Shown piece by piece: positions 53,179 through 63,929 of a stretch of 64,000 bases of DNA. Source of the DNA: Streptomyces rhizosphaerihabitans (lineage in GTDB: Bacteria > Actinomycetota > Actinomycetes > Streptomycetales > Streptomycetaceae). The stretch is taken from positions 178,241 through 242,240 of the forward strand of contig NZ_JAODTZ010000009.1 in assembly GCF_025399795.1 (NCBI RefSeq), given 5' to 3'. Every line of letters begins with the position of its first letter. Position 1 is the stretch's first letter. The notes below the pieces were generated by a model. It was not told where the DNA came from. It worked only from the letters and a program-made list of their open reading frames with translations, and did not search any database. A program made the translations under genes and the position numbers.

Positions 53179-54540
53179 GTGACTGCTGATCTGTCGCAGC
53201 TCGTGAAGGCGTACGACGTACGCGGGGTGGTCCCGGACCAGTGGGACGAGCCGCTCGCCGAGCTGTTCGGCGCCGCCTTCGTCCAGGTGACCGGAGCGGA
53301 CGCCATCGTGATCGGGCACGACATGCGACCGTCGTCGCCCGGGCTGTCCCGCGCCTTCGCGCGCGGTGCCGCGGCGCGCGGGGTCGACGTGACCGAGATC
53401 GGCCTGTGCTCCACGGACCAGCTGTACTACGCGTCCGGCGCGTTCGGGCTGCCGGGCGCCATGTTCACCGCCTCGCACAACCCGGCCCAGTACAACGGCA
53501 TCAAGATGTGCCGGGCGGGCGCGGCCCCCGTCGGCCAGGACACCGGCCTCTCCGAGATCCGCCAACTCGCCGAGTCCTGGCTCGACTCCGGTGCCCCGGG
53601 CTCGGACACCACGCCCGGAACGATCACGCGGCGGGACACGTTGGAGGACTACGCGGCGTACCTCCGCTCCCTGGTCGACCTGACCTCGATCCGCCCCCTG
53701 AAGGTCGTCGTCGACGCGGGCAACGGCATGGGCGGACACACCGTCCCCACCGTCTTCTCCGGCCTGCCGCTGGAGCTCGTCCCGATGTACTTCGAGCTGG
53801 ACGGCACCTTCCCGAACCACGAGGCCAACCCGCTCGACCCGGCGAACATCGTGGACCTCCAGAAGCGCGTCCGCGAGGAGGGCGCCGACCTCGGCATCGC
53901 CTTCGACGGCGACGCCGACCGCTGCTTCGTCGTCGACGAGCGGGGCGAGCCCGTCTCCCCGTCCGCGATCACCGCGCTGGTGGCCGCCCGCGAGCTGGCC
54001 AAGCACGGCGGTGGCACGGTCATCCACAACCTCATCACCTCCTGGTCGGTCCCGGAGGTCGTCCGCGAGCTCGGCGGCACCCCGGTCCGCACCCGCGTGG
54101 GCCACTCCTTCATCAAGGCCGAGATGGCCCGCTCCGGCGCGATCTTCGGCGGCGAGCACTCCGCGCACTACTACTTCCGCGACTTCTGGAACGCCGACAC
54201 CGGCATGCTGGCCGCCCTCCACGTCCTCGCCGCCCTCGGCGGTCAGGACGGCCCGCTCTCCGGGCTCGTCGCGGAATACGACCGCTACGCCGGCTCCGGC
54301 GAGATCAACTCCACCGTCGACGACCAGGCCGCCCGGCTCGCCGCCGTCAGGGCCGCCTACGAGGGCCGCGAGGGCATCACCATCGACGAACTCGACGGTC
54401 TGACGGTCACCGCCGAGGACGCGTGGTTCAACGTCCGCCCCTCCAACACCGAGCCCCTCCTCCGTCTCAACGCGGAGGCCCGCGACGAGGCGACGATGAC
54501 GAAGGTGCGGGACGAGGTACTGAAGATCATCAGAGGCTGA
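53179..54540 (+). CDS. manB: Phosphomannomutase
   Basis: 453 residues, phosphohexomutase family. The phosphoserine loop TASHNPAQYNGIKM, metal site FDGDADRC, sugar loop GGEHSAHYYFRDF and phosphate loop RPSNTEPLLRLN are present. It converts mannose-6-P to mannose-1-P. GTG at 53179 has GGAGGG 7 bases upstream; TTG 53173 would be too close. With manA (56542) and manC (37436) it gives GDP-mannose. Confidence 0.92.
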   Translation: MTADLSQLVKAYDVRGVVPDQWDEPLAELFGAAFVQVTGADAIVIGHDMRPSSPGLSRAFARGAAARGVDVTEIGLCSTDQLYYASGAFGLPGAMFTASHNPAQYNGIKMCRAGAAPVGQDTGLSEIRQLAESWLDSGAPGSDTTPGTITRRDTLEDYAAYLRSLVDLTSIRPLKVVVDAGNGMGGHTVPTVFSGLPLELVPMYFELDGTFPNHEANPLDPANIVDLQKRVREEGADLGIAFDGDADRCFVVDERGEPVSPSAITALVAARELAKHGGGTVIHNLITSWSVPEVVRELGGTPVRTRVGHSFIKAEMARSGAIFGGEHSAHYYFRDFWNADTGMLAALHVLAALGGQDGPLSGLVAEYDRYAGSGEINSTVDDQAARLAAVRAAYEGREGITIDELDGLTVTAEDAWFNVRPSNTEPLLRLNAEARDEATMTKVRDEVLKIIRG

Positions 54541-54813
54541 GCCCCGCACGGCCGGACCGGAGACCCGATACCGCCGACCGGGAACGGCCCGGCGGCCGAC
54601 CGTCGGAACCGACGGGCACGGCACCCCGCGGGTACCGCGCCCGTCGGCGGTCGGCCGGAGGGAGACGCGGTCACGGGGACGGACGCGGGGACGGGCCCCA
54701 GAGGCCCGTGCAGCCGCTCCGCGCGCCTCACGAACCGTGGGCGCGCCCCGGCACCCGGCTTCCCGCAGCGGTACCCTGACCAGGCCGCATCCACCGTTTC
54801 GGAAGGACACCCC

Positions 54814-54984
54814 ATGCCGCTCGAAGCCGGCCTCCTGGAGATCCTCGCCTGCCCGGCCTGCCATGCCCCGCTCAAGGAGCAGGAGACCGAGCTGATCTGC
54901 ACGGGAGCGGACTGCGGCCTCGCCTACCCGGTCCGCGACGGCATCCCCGTACTCCTGGTCGACGAGGCCCGCCGCCCCGCGTGA
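54814..54984 (+). CDS. Trm112-like small zinc protein
   Basis: 56 residues, too short for ordinary length cut-offs. It starts [20 protein letters not shown], then [24 protein letters not shown]. The two CxxC/Cx4C pairs and the [10 protein letters not shown] end mark the Trm112/UPF0434 family, whose eukaryotic member activates methyltransferases. AAGGA is 6 bases before the ATG. Located between manB and the SIS gene, as usual in Streptomyces. Confidence 0.88.
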   Translation: MPLEAGLLEILACPACHAPLKEQETELICTGADCGLAYPVRDGIPVLLVDEARRPA

Positions 54985-55288
54985 CCGACGCGGCCGCCTC
55001 GCGGACAGCGGCGCCGCGACCGCCGCACGCGAGGTGACAGCGGCGCCGTTCACGCCCGCGGGGGTGCCGACGGCGCAGCAGGCCCGACGACAAGCCACGA
55101 CACCCGACGACAGCGCCGCCGCCGGCACGGACAGCGGCGACGCGGCCGTCCCGATCGGCGACCGGCGCACACCCGGCCGGCATCCGGTCCGACCCAGCGC
55201 CGCTCGGCACCTCGCGCGAGCGACCCCGTGCAAGCGACCCCGGTGGCTCACGCGCAAGCGCCCCCGGCGATCGGAGGCTACCGACCCC

Positions 55289-56416
55289 ATGCTCGACGAA
55301 TCGCTCCTCGACGATCCCGACGCGCTCACCCGGGCCGACCGACGGGCACTGCTCCGCGGCGCCGCCGAGGCCGGCGCCAGGGTGCGCACCGCGGTCCGGC
55401 ACGCCACCGAGGCCGGCATCCCCGAGCTGAAGCCGGACGGCCGCCCGCGCGCCGTCCTGATCGCAGGCCCCGGCATGGCCGCCACCGGCGTCGCCGAACT
55501 GCTCGGCACCCTCGCCGGAGCGAGCTGCCCCCTCACCCGCCTCACCCCCACGGGCGTCGCTCCCGCCGGGGGCGCCCTGCGCTGGGACCTGCCCGGCTGG
55601 GCGGGCCCCGTCGACCTCCTGCTGATCGCCACCCCCGACGGCAGCGAACCCGGCCTGGAGCTGTTGATCGAACAGGCCTACCGGCGCGGCAGCACCGTCG
55701 CCGCCGTGGCCCCGGCCGGCTCTCCGCTCGCCGAGTGGGTGGAAGGCAGCCACGGCCTCTTCGTACCGATGGCGACCGCCCCGTACGACCAGGACGAGCC
55801 GCTCGCGGCCTCGGCCCCCGGTGTGCTCTGGGCGCTGCTCACCCCGCTGCTCGTCCTCCTCGACCGCACCGCCCTGGTCTCGGCCCCGCCGGAAGCCCTG
55901 CAGAAGGTCGCCGACCGACTCGACCGCGTCGCCGAGCGCTGCGGCCCCGCCATCGCGGCGTACAGCAACCCCGCCAAGACGCTCGCCGCCGAACTGGCCG
56001 AGGCGCTCCCGGTGATCTGGACGGAAGGCACCTCGGCGGGCCCGGCCGGCCGACGCTTCACCGCCGCGCTCGCCGAACTCGCCGGCCGCCCCGCGCTCAC
56101 CGCCGAACTCCCGGAGGCGCTCGCCTCGCACAGCGTGCTGCTCGCGGGCGCGCTCGCCGCCGGCGCCGACCCCGACGACTTCTTCCGGGACCGCGTCGAG
56201 GAGGCACAGGCACTGCACGCGCGCGTGGTGCTGCTCCGCGACCGTCCGATCGGCGGGATCAGTGCCGCACCCGCCGCCCGCGAACTCGCGCTCAGCCACG
56301 ACACCGCGATCAGCGAGCTCGAGCCCGAGGAGGGCGGCGAACTGGAAACCCTCGCCGAGCTGATCGCCATCACGGATTTCGCCGCCGTTTACCTGGCGCT
56401 CGCTTCGGGGGCCTGA
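55289..56416 (+). CDS. SIS-domain protein, bifunctional phosphoglucose/phosphomannose isomerase-like
   Basis: 375 residues. Two SIS folds: the first (about 45-165) has LIAGPGMAATGVAELLG and LLLIATPDGSEPGL; the second (about 190-365) ends with VYLALASG. It resembles the PGI/PMI family found beside mannose genes in actinobacteria. It may isomerise fructose-6-P and mannose-6-P, although catalytic residues cannot be confirmed. ATG at 55289 has GGAGG 11 bases upstream; an in-frame start at 55034 would add a non-conserved Arg-rich part. The 304-base gap before it shows no other gene. Confidence 0.8.
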   Translation: MLDESLLDDPDALTRADRRALLRGAAEAGARVRTAVRHATEAGIPELKPDGRPRAVLIAGPGMAATGVAELLGTLAGASCPLTRLTPTGVAPAGGALRWDLPGWAGPVDLLLIATPDGSEPGLELLIEQAYRRGSTVAAVAPAGSPLAEWVEGSHGLFVPMATAPYDQDEPLAASAPGVLWALLTPLLVLLDRTALVSAPPEALQKVADRLDRVAERCGPAIAAYSNPAKTLAAELAEALPVIWTEGTSAGPAGRRFTAALAELAGRPALTAELPEALASHSVLLAGALAAGADPDDFFRDRVEEAQALHARVVLLRDRPIGGISAAPAARELALSHDTAISELEPEEGGELETLAELIAITDFAAVYLALASGA

Positions 56417-56541
56417 TCTTGGGCGGGACCTCGCGCCCGGCGCCCGTCGCCGGACCCCGTGCCCGGCGCCCTTGACACCGGGCTTCCCGAACAGCGCCCG
56501 CACGGAGCGGGCCGAGCAGCGCACGTATGGAGAAGACACCG

Positions 56542-57693
56542 ATGGACCGCCTCGACAACACCGTCCGCCCCTATGCCTGGGGTTCGACCACCGCCATCCC
56601 GCGGCTGCTCGGCGTGAAGCCGACCGGCGAACCGCAGGCTGAGATGTGGATGGGCGCCCACCCGGGCGCACCCTCGCGCACCGGGCGCGGTCCGCTCAAC
56701 GAGGTCGTCGCCGAGGACCCGGAGAAGGAACTCGGCCGCGCCGCCGTCGCCAAGTTCGGCCCCCGCCTGCCGTTCCTCCTGAAACTCCTCGCCGCCGGCG
56801 CCCCCCTCTCCGTCCAGGTGCATCCCGATCTCGAACAGGCGCGGGAGGGTTACGAGGACGAGGAGCGCCGGGGTGTCCCGATCGACGCCCCGCACCGCAA
56901 CTACAAGGACGCCAACCACAAGCCCGAACTGATCTGCGCCCTCACCGAGTTCGACGGCCTGTGCGGCTTCCGCGCCCCCGAGGAGACCGCCGAGCTCCTC
57001 GCCGCCCTCGACGTCGACTCCCTCAAGCCGTACGTCGACCTGCTGCGCGCCCACCCCGAGGAGGCGGCGCTGCGCGAGGTCCTCACGGCGGTGCTGAGCG
57101 CCGACCCCGACGACATGGCCCGTACGGTCACCGAGACCACGGCCGCCTGCGCCCGCCTCGGCGGCGCCTACGCCCCGTACGCCGATCTCGCCCACCACTT
57201 CCCGGGCGACCCCGGAGTCATCGCCGCGATGCTCCTCAACTACGTCCAGCTGCAGCCCGGCGAGGCCCTGTTCCTCGGCGCGGGCATCCCGCACGCGTAC
57301 CTGAACGGCCTCGGCGTCGAGATCATGGCCAACAGCGACAACGTCCTGCGCTGCGGGCTGACCCCCAAGCACGTCGACGTCCCCGAACTCCTGCGCGTGG
57401 TCCGCTTCGAGGCGGGCGACCCCGGTGTCCTGCGCCCGGAGGCGTCCCCCGACGGCGAAGAGGTCTACGCGACCCCCATCGACGAGTTCCGCCTCTCCCG
57501 GTACGTCGTCGCCGAGGGGGCCGACCCGCGCGACCTCACCCGCGAGACCCCGCAGATCCTGCTCTGCACCTCGGGTTCCGTGCGCGCCGACGGCATTGAC
57601 CTGACTCCCGGGGAGTCGGTCTTCGTACCGGCAGGCGAAAAGGCCGAAGTGTCCGGTTCCGGCACGATCTTCCGTGCGACAGTGGTTGCCTGA
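56542..57693 (+). CDS. manA: Mannose-6-phosphate isomerase, class I
   Basis: 383 residues. Zinc-dependent interconversion of fructose-6-P and mannose-6-P. PYAWGSTTAIPRLL, EMWMGAHPGAPS, SVQVHPDLEQA, NHKPELICAL and GIPHAYLNGLGVEIM give the metal and substrate sites. ATG 56542 is chosen because GGAGAAG lies 7 bases upstream; ATG 56527 would add five residues. Starts the mannose route with manB and manC. Confidence 0.93.
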   Translation: MDRLDNTVRPYAWGSTTAIPRLLGVKPTGEPQAEMWMGAHPGAPSRTGRGPLNEVVAEDPEKELGRAAVAKFGPRLPFLLKLLAAGAPLSVQVHPDLEQAREGYEDEERRGVPIDAPHRNYKDANHKPELICALTEFDGLCGFRAPEETAELLAALDVDSLKPYVDLLRAHPEEAALREVLTAVLSADPDDMARTVTETTAACARLGGAYAPYADLAHHFPGDPGVIAAMLLNYVQLQPGEALFLGAGIPHAYLNGLGVEIMANSDNVLRCGLTPKHVDVPELLRVVRFEAGDPGVLRPEASPDGEEVYATPIDEFRLSRYVVAEGADPRDLTRETPQILLCTSGSVRADGIDLTPGESVFVPAGEKAEVSGSGTIFRATVVA

Positions 57694-57836
57694 CGGGACG
57701 ACTGCACCGACCTGAGGCGCGTCGCTGACGGACCGGGCTGCAAGAATGGCCCACCGCAAAGGGCGGGCAAAGCCCGGACCGGGGTACGAGGGTACGAACG
57801 GGGTCCGGACGGCGTACGAAGGGACAGCAGGAGCAG

Positions 57837-58817
57837 ATGAGCGCTTCAGGCGGCACCAAGGCGATCGTGGCGGCACTCGGCGCCAACCTCGCGATCGCGG
57901 TATCGAAGTTCGTGGCGTTCGCGTTCAGCGGCTCCTCCTCGATGCTCGCCGAGGGCGTTCACTCGCTCGCCGACTCCGGCAACCAGGCGCTGCTCCTGAT
58001 CGGCGGCAAGAAGGCCCAGCGCGAGGCGACCCCGCAACACCCGTTCGGCTACGGCCGCGAGCGCTACATCTACGCCTTCCTCGTCTCGATCGTCCTTTTC
58101 TCGGTCGGTGGCATGTTCGCCGTCTACGAGGGCTACGAGAAGATCAAGCACCCGCACCAGATCGAGCACTGGTACTGGCCGGTGGGCGTCCTGATCTTCG
58201 CGATCATCGCCGAGGGCTTCTCCTTCCGTACGGCTATCAAGGAGTCCAACGAGCTGCGCGGCTCGCACTCCTGGTCCCAGTTCATCCGCCGCGCCAAGGC
58301 CCCCGAGCTGCCGGTCGTCCTCCTGGAGGACTTCGGCGCGCTCATCGGTCTGGTTCTCGCGCTCTGCGGTGTCGGTCTCGCCCTGCTCACCGACAACGGC
58401 GTCTGGGACGGCATCGGCACGGTCTGCATCGGTGTCCTGCTCATCCTGATCGCGCTGGTACTCGCCGCCGAGACCAAGTCGCTCCTGCTGGGCGAGTCGG
58501 CGGGCCCGGAGGACACCTCGAAGATCGAGGCGGCGATGGTCGACGGCGACACCGTCACCGGCATCATCCACATGCGCACGCTCCACCTCGGCCCCGAGGA
58601 GCTGCTGGTCGCCGCGAAGATCGCCGTCCAGCACGACGACACCGCCGCCCAGGTCGCCACCGCGATCAACGCCGCCGAGTCCCGCATCCGCGCCGCCGTC
58701 CCCATCGCCCGGGTGATCTACCTGGAGCCGGACATCTACAGCGAGGCGGAGGCTGCCAAGGGCCCGGACCCCAAGGCGACTCCCGGCGGACCGACGCAGT
58801 CACCGGCCGACCACTGA
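57837..58817 (+). CDS. Cation diffusion facilitator family transporter
   Basis: 326 residues. Six membrane helices, with the metal motif SMLAEGVHSLADSGNQ and its partner ELPVVLLEDFGALIGLVLAL carrying the Asp residues, then a cytoplasmic domain (about 210-300). It exports divalent metals such as zinc in exchange for protons. AGGAGCAG directly precedes the ATG. Terminated by a 46-base palindrome. Confidence 0.9.
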   Translation: MSASGGTKAIVAALGANLAIAVSKFVAFAFSGSSSMLAEGVHSLADSGNQALLLIGGKKAQREATPQHPFGYGRERYIYAFLVSIVLFSVGGMFAVYEGYEKIKHPHQIEHWYWPVGVLIFAIIAEGFSFRTAIKESNELRGSHSWSQFIRRAKAPELPVVLLEDFGALIGLVLALCGVGLALLTDNGVWDGIGTVCIGVLLILIALVLAAETKSLLLGESAGPEDTSKIEAAMVDGDTVTGIIHMRTLHLGPEELLVAAKIAVQHDDTAAQVATAINAAESRIRAAVPIARVIYLEPDIYSEAEAAKGPDPKATPGGPTQSPADH

Positions 58818-58831
58818 CACCACCCGCTCGT

Positions 58832-58877
58832 ACGCCGCCGGGGCCCGCCTGAGATCTCAGGCGGGCCCCGGCGGCGT
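58832..58877. terminator. 46-base perfect palindrome terminator
   Basis: Every base of 58832-58877 pairs around the centre at AGATCT. It follows the cation transporter stop by 15 bases. No U-tract. Longest perfect dyad in the window. Confidence 0.85.
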
Positions 58878-59328
58878 TCCTCCACCCTTTACCCAGCTCC
58901 TCCCTTCCTCGTTCTTCTCCGTTCCTCTCCACCGTTCGGCTCTGCCGTTCCGTTCTCCTGTTCGGTCCGCCGTTCAACTCTCCTGGCCAGGTCCGCAGTA
59001 CCGCCCATGGGGCTTCTCGGACACCACCCGCTCCGCGAACGGCCCGGCGCAGGGCCGCCGGAGCCCGCTCCGGCCAGAGGCGGACTGGGGAGGGAGACGC
59101 CCACCGGTGTAGCTTGGTGACCGAGCCAGACGTCGCTGCTGATGGCGGTCGGGCGGTCCCACCGCGGACCGGCCGAGGGAGAGAGGGCCTCCGACGGACT
59201 GCGCTGCGCGCACCGGGCACTCGTGTGCCCCGCCGGTGCACGTCCGTGCCCCGATCGGGTATGCGTTCGTGCCCCCGCCGCGCAGAACAGCCCTACCCAC
59301 CTCGCCCCGATTTCGAGGAGCAGCTCGT
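58878..59328 (+). other. Long ahcY upstream region with structured leader
   Basis: 451 bases. TAGCTT (59110-59115) is a possible -10. A bulged hairpin at 59210-59239 (GCACCGG...CCGGTGC outer, GCAC/GTGC inner, loop TCGT) lies in the putative leader 90 bases before the ATG. Pyrimidine-rich sequence fills 58890-58990. No known riboswitch fold was recognised. Confidence 0.45.
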
Positions 59329-60786
<1,458 letters not shown>

Positions 60787-60793
60787 GCACGCC

Positions 60794-60862
60794 CGCCGAG
60801 CAGCGGTACCACCGCTCGGCGTCCGGATGTCAGCAGGCCCTCGCCGTCCCGGCGGGGGCCTG
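60794..60862 (+). terminator. Two hairpins behind ahcY
   Basis: Stem 1: 60794-60801 with 60814-60821 (8 pairs). Stem 2: 60834-60845 with 60851-60862 (12 pairs, one G-T). They lie between ahcY and the next plus-strand gene. Confidence 0.7.
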
Positions 60863-60886
60863 TCCCCGATGAGGACCTGAACGCCC

Positions 60887-61543
60887 ATGCCCCGCGGCCG
60901 CTATTCGCTCCATGATCCGCACGATCACACCCCTCTCGCCGACGAACACTTCCACTGCGCGCCCGGCCCCTCGGGCTGGCGCTACGTCTCCCAACTGACC
61001 ACCCCCTCCGGCACGGCGCCCGACAGCCTCTCCCAGCCGGGGACGGGGAGGGTCACCGGTTCGGTCGACCTCGCCCTCGACGATCTCGGCCGCCCCATCC
61101 GCCTCGAACTGCACGCCGCGAACTGGCAGGTACGGGGCGCCGCGCTCGCCGGTGTGACCTGGGTCCGTACCGACCCCACCGGTACGGAGGCCACCGAAGG
61201 CAATGTGCCCGCCCATGCCTTCACCGGCACTTCTCCCGCTTTCCTCGTCGCCACCGCCCGTCTCCTTCGCCTCACCCCTTCCGACGCCGCCCCGGCGACC
61301 CGCGTACGCCTCGTCGCCTTCACCGACCCGGTCCTCGCCCCGCGCACCCTCGACCAGTCCTGGGCCTTGATCGCAAGCGAAACACACGCCACTGACAACG
61401 GTCCGCTGACCGTGGACGAGTACCAGGTCACAGCGCTGGACACGGGGGAGCAGCACGCCGTGCACATCGCGGGAGACGTGGTGCTCGCGGCCCCCGGCAT
61501 CGAACTGGAGCACCTCGAATCACCGCCGTCGGTGTTCGCCTGA
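60887..61543 (+). CDS. Conserved actinobacterial protein of unknown function
   Basis: 218 residues. I do not recognise the family. It begins MPRGRYSLHDPHDHTPLADEHFHCAPGPSG..., with His/Asp-rich N-terminus (H9, H13, H21, H23) that might bind metal, then beta-strand-rich sequence (GWRYVSQL, GRVTGSVDLALDDLGRPIRLELHAANWQV). No signal peptide or membrane helix. It stands directly behind the ahcY terminators, and converges with the RDD gene. Codon use is like its neighbours. Start ATG 60887 has GAGGAC 6-11 bases upstream. Confidence 0.65.
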   Translation: MPRGRYSLHDPHDHTPLADEHFHCAPGPSGWRYVSQLTTPSGTAPDSLSQPGTGRVTGSVDLALDDLGRPIRLELHAANWQVRGAALAGVTWVRTDPTGTEATEGNVPAHAFTGTSPAFLVATARLLRLTPSDAAPATRVRLVAFTDPVLAPRTLDQSWALIASETHATDNGPLTVDEYQVTALDTGEQHAVHIAGDVVLAAPGIELEHLESPPSVFA

Positions 61544-61607
61544 CAGCCGGTCCGCGGGTCCGTGGAACCGGGATTCGGGGCCGATTCCGAGCCGGCGGTG
61601 AGTGCGG

Positions 61608-62651
61608 CTACGCGGGCGGTGCGAAACCGGTCGAGGGGCGTCCCTCCCGGTCGGCCTGCTCGGCCGGGACGGCCGGGAACGGCTGCGGCGGGGCCGCGGG
61701 CTGCTGAGCCGCGACCGGAGACCCGGCGGGGGCCGGCGGGGCAGGGTGAACACCAGGCCCCGGTTGGAGGGGGTGTCCGACAGGAGCGCCGGCCTGGAAG
61801 GGGTAGCCGGCGGGAATGCCCGGCTGAAGGGGGTGGCCGGCGGGAATGCCCGGCTGGATGAAGGGATGGCCACCGGGTGCGGGGGCCGCGAAACCGCCGG
61901 TCGCAGCACGGAACGCCCGACGGGCTTCCCGGGTCTGCCGCTCCTGCACGACTGCCGCCAGATAGGCGCCCGCCGGCACACCCTGTGGCGCCGGGGCCCC
62001 GGTACGAGCGGCGAGATCAGCGGCGAGCCGTTCCGCCATCGCCCCACCGATCTGCGGATCCAGTTGCTGCATCCGCGTCAGGTACTGACGGATGGCCAGC
62101 CACAGCCCGTCCGGTACGGCGGACAGGTCGAGCTCGGCGAACCGCCCCGCCAGCCAGGGCGGCGGGGCGGGAACGTACGGCATACGTCCCACGGGTATCC
62201 GCTCCCGCACGACAAGCGTCCCCGCGAACACGTCACCGAGCCGCCGTCCGCGCTCCGACACCAGCGAGGCGATGCACGCGACGATCCCGAACGTCATCAG
62301 AATCTCGACCACCCCCACGGCACCGCGCACCAGCGCGTGCCGGAACCGGATCGGGCCGCCGTCGTCCCGCACCACCCGCAGCCCGCAAGCCAGTTTCCCC
62401 AGGGAGCGTCCATGGCTGAGCGTCTCCACGACGATCGGCCCCCCGACCAGCACGAGAAGGAAGCTCGCGATCGAGACGGCGATCTGCGCCGCGTCGTCCA
62501 ACGCGGCGGTCGCGGCGACCAGAGCGATGGTCACGATGATGTAGACCGCCATCGCCAAGGCCAGGTCGAGCACCACGGCAAGCGCCCGGCTCGGAAGTTT
62601 CGCGGGGCGCAGTTCCAGCGCCACCGCCTCGCCCGTCACTAGCTCACTCAC
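61608..62651 (-). CDS. RDD family membrane protein with repeat tail
   Basis: 347 residues. RDD domain (about 15-145): RPAKLPSRALAVVLDLALAMAVY (R and D in helix 1), HGRSLGKLACGLRVVRDDGG, and GRRLGDVFAGTLVV. Three helices, then a cytoplasmic part with a Gly/Pro/His repeat tail (GHPLQPGIPAG-like units, about 265-310). Role unknown; some RDD proteins are ion antiporters. GTG at 62651 with AAGGA 8 bases upstream. Divergent from the SpoIIM-like gene. Confidence 0.85.
   Translation of the reverse strand: MSELVTGEAVALELRPAKLPSRALAVVLDLALAMAVYIIVTIALVAATAALDDAAQIAVSIASFLLVLVGGPIVVETLSHGRSLGKLACGLRVVRDDGGPIRFRHALVRGAVGVVEILMTFGIVACIASLVSERGRRLGDVFAGTLVVRERIPVGRMPYVPAPPPWLAGRFAELDLSAVPDGLWLAIRQYLTRMQQLDPQIGGAMAERLAADLAARTGAPAPQGVPAGAYLAAVVQERQTREARRAFRAATGGFAAPAPGGHPFIQPGIPAGHPLQPGIPAGYPFQAGAPVGHPLQPGPGVHPAPPAPAGSPVAAQQPAAPPQPFPAVPAEQADREGRPSTGFAPPA
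61762..61872. repeat. 33-base tandem repeats in the RDD gene
   Basis: Three to four copies of a unit with core GGGGGTGGCCGGCGGGAATG encode repeated GHPLQPGIPAG-type 11-residue blocks. The frame is preserved. Confidence 0.7.
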
Positions 62652-62792
62652 GCGCGCCGTCCTTCCCCTGACCTGCCCCGAGAACCGCCAGTCTGCCAAG
62701 CTGAGGGCACATCGCGCCGCAGTAAGACAAGCTGACATCCCCGATGAGCCCCCGATGAGCAGCCGACGAGCAGCCGAGGAGCAGCCAAACCG

Positions 62793-63800
62793 ATGGACCT
62801 CGACGTCTTCGTCTCCGCCCACCGAGCCGAGTGGGACAGACTCGACGCCCTGCTGCGCCGCCAGCGTCGCCTCACCGGGGCCGAGGCCGACGAACTCGTC
62901 ACCCTGTACCAGCGAACCGCCACCCATCTCTCGCTGATCCAGTCCAGTGCGCCCGATCCCCAGCTCACCGGGCGCCTCAGCCAACTCGTGGCACGCGCGC
63001 GCAGTGCCGTGACAGGAAACCGTCGAGCCTCCTGGCGCGACGTCACCCGCTTCTTGACCCATGGTTTCCCGGCAGCGGTCTACCGTTCCCGCCACTGGTG
63101 GGTGCCCACGGCACTCCTGTCCACGGCGATAGCCGCCCTCCTCGGGTGGTGGATCGGCACCCACCCCGAGGTTCAGGCCTCCATCGCCGCACCCAGCGAA
63201 CTGCGTACCCTCACCCGCCCCGGCGGCGAGTACGAGACCTACTACTCCAGTCATCCTGCCGCCGCCTTTGCCGCCCAGGTGTGGACGAACAACGCCGAGG
63301 CCGCCGCGATGTGCCTGGTCCTGGGCGTCTTCCTGGGCATCCCGGTCCTCTGGATCCTCTTCCAGAACATGCTCAACCTGGGCGTCGGTATCGGCCTGAT
63401 GTCATCGGCCGGCCGACTCGACACCTTCCTGGGGCTGGTCCTCCCGCACGGTCTGCTGGAACTGACTGCAGTCTTCGTCGCCGCGGGCACAGGACTGAGA
63501 CTCGGCTGGACCGTGATCGACCCGGGCCCGCGATCCCGTCGCACAGCCCTTGCGGAAGAGGGCCGCGCCGCGCTGGGCATGGCGATGGGCCTGGCGCTGA
63601 TCCTCTTTGTCTCGGGTGCCATCGAAGGCTTCGTCACGCCGTCGGGCCTCCCAACCTGGGCCCGAATCGGCATCGGAATCGCGGCTGAACTGGCCTTCCT
63701 TGTGTACGTCTATGTACTCGGGGGTCGTGCGGCACGCTCCGGCGAGACCGGTGACGTCTCAGCATCCGAGCGCAGCGCCACCCTGCCGACGGCCGCCTGA
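62793..63800 (+). CDS. SpoIIM/DUF95-family membrane protein
   Basis: 335 residues. N-terminal helical part (1-105), then five to six membrane helices: WWVPTALLSTAIAALLGWWIG, AAMCLVLGVFLGIPVLWILF, GLVLPHGLLELTAVFVAAGTGLRLG and two more. LPHGLLEL is the family hallmark. In Bacillus SpoIIM acts in engulfment; in Streptomyces, which lacks engulfment, the role is unknown. Usually paired with an RDD gene, as here. Confidence 0.87.
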   Translation: MDLDVFVSAHRAEWDRLDALLRRQRRLTGAEADELVTLYQRTATHLSLIQSSAPDPQLTGRLSQLVARARSAVTGNRRASWRDVTRFLTHGFPAAVYRSRHWWVPTALLSTAIAALLGWWIGTHPEVQASIAAPSELRTLTRPGGEYETYYSSHPAAAFAAQVWTNNAEAAAMCLVLGVFLGIPVLWILFQNMLNLGVGIGLMSSAGRLDTFLGLVLPHGLLELTAVFVAAGTGLRLGWTVIDPGPRSRRTALAEEGRAALGMAMGLALILFVSGAIEGFVTPSGLPTWARIGIGIAAELAFLVYVYVLGGRAARSGETGDVSASERSATLPTAA

Positions 63801-63853
63801 TGTGCGTACACACCCGCTGACCTGCTAGTCTCATCTTCGCCCCAGAAAACTCG

Positions 63854-63882
63854 TTGACAGAGGTAGACTGGGGAGGTAGATT
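63854..63882 (+). promoter_or_regulatory. Consensus promoter 1 (hrdB-type)
   Basis: TTGACA (63854-63859), 17-base spacer, TAGATT (63877-63882). One of the best matches to the vegetative consensus in the window. The spacer and -10 hold a direct repeat GAGGTAGACT/GAGGTAGATT. Transcription would start near 63889 and leave the window. Confidence 0.75.
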
Positions 63883-63900
63883 CGAACAGTTGCCTAGAAG

Positions 63901-63929
63901 TGGACACGTCCGGCGGCAGCAGTTAGAGT
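63901..63929 (+). promoter_or_regulatory. Consensus promoter 2, in tandem with the first
   Basis: TGGACA (63901-63906), 17-base spacer, TAGAGT (63924-63929), 47 bases behind promoter 1. A palindrome AATCGAC-AC-GTCGATT follows at 63948-63963. Stacked vegetative promoters with a long leader suggest a highly expressed stable RNA operon just beyond the window end. Confidence 0.6.

Noticed and set aside
58878..59328. SAM- or SAH-type riboswitch upstream of ahcY
   Set aside because: None of the conserved cores of SAM-I, SAM-IV or SAH riboswitches could be found by eye; only a generic hairpin.
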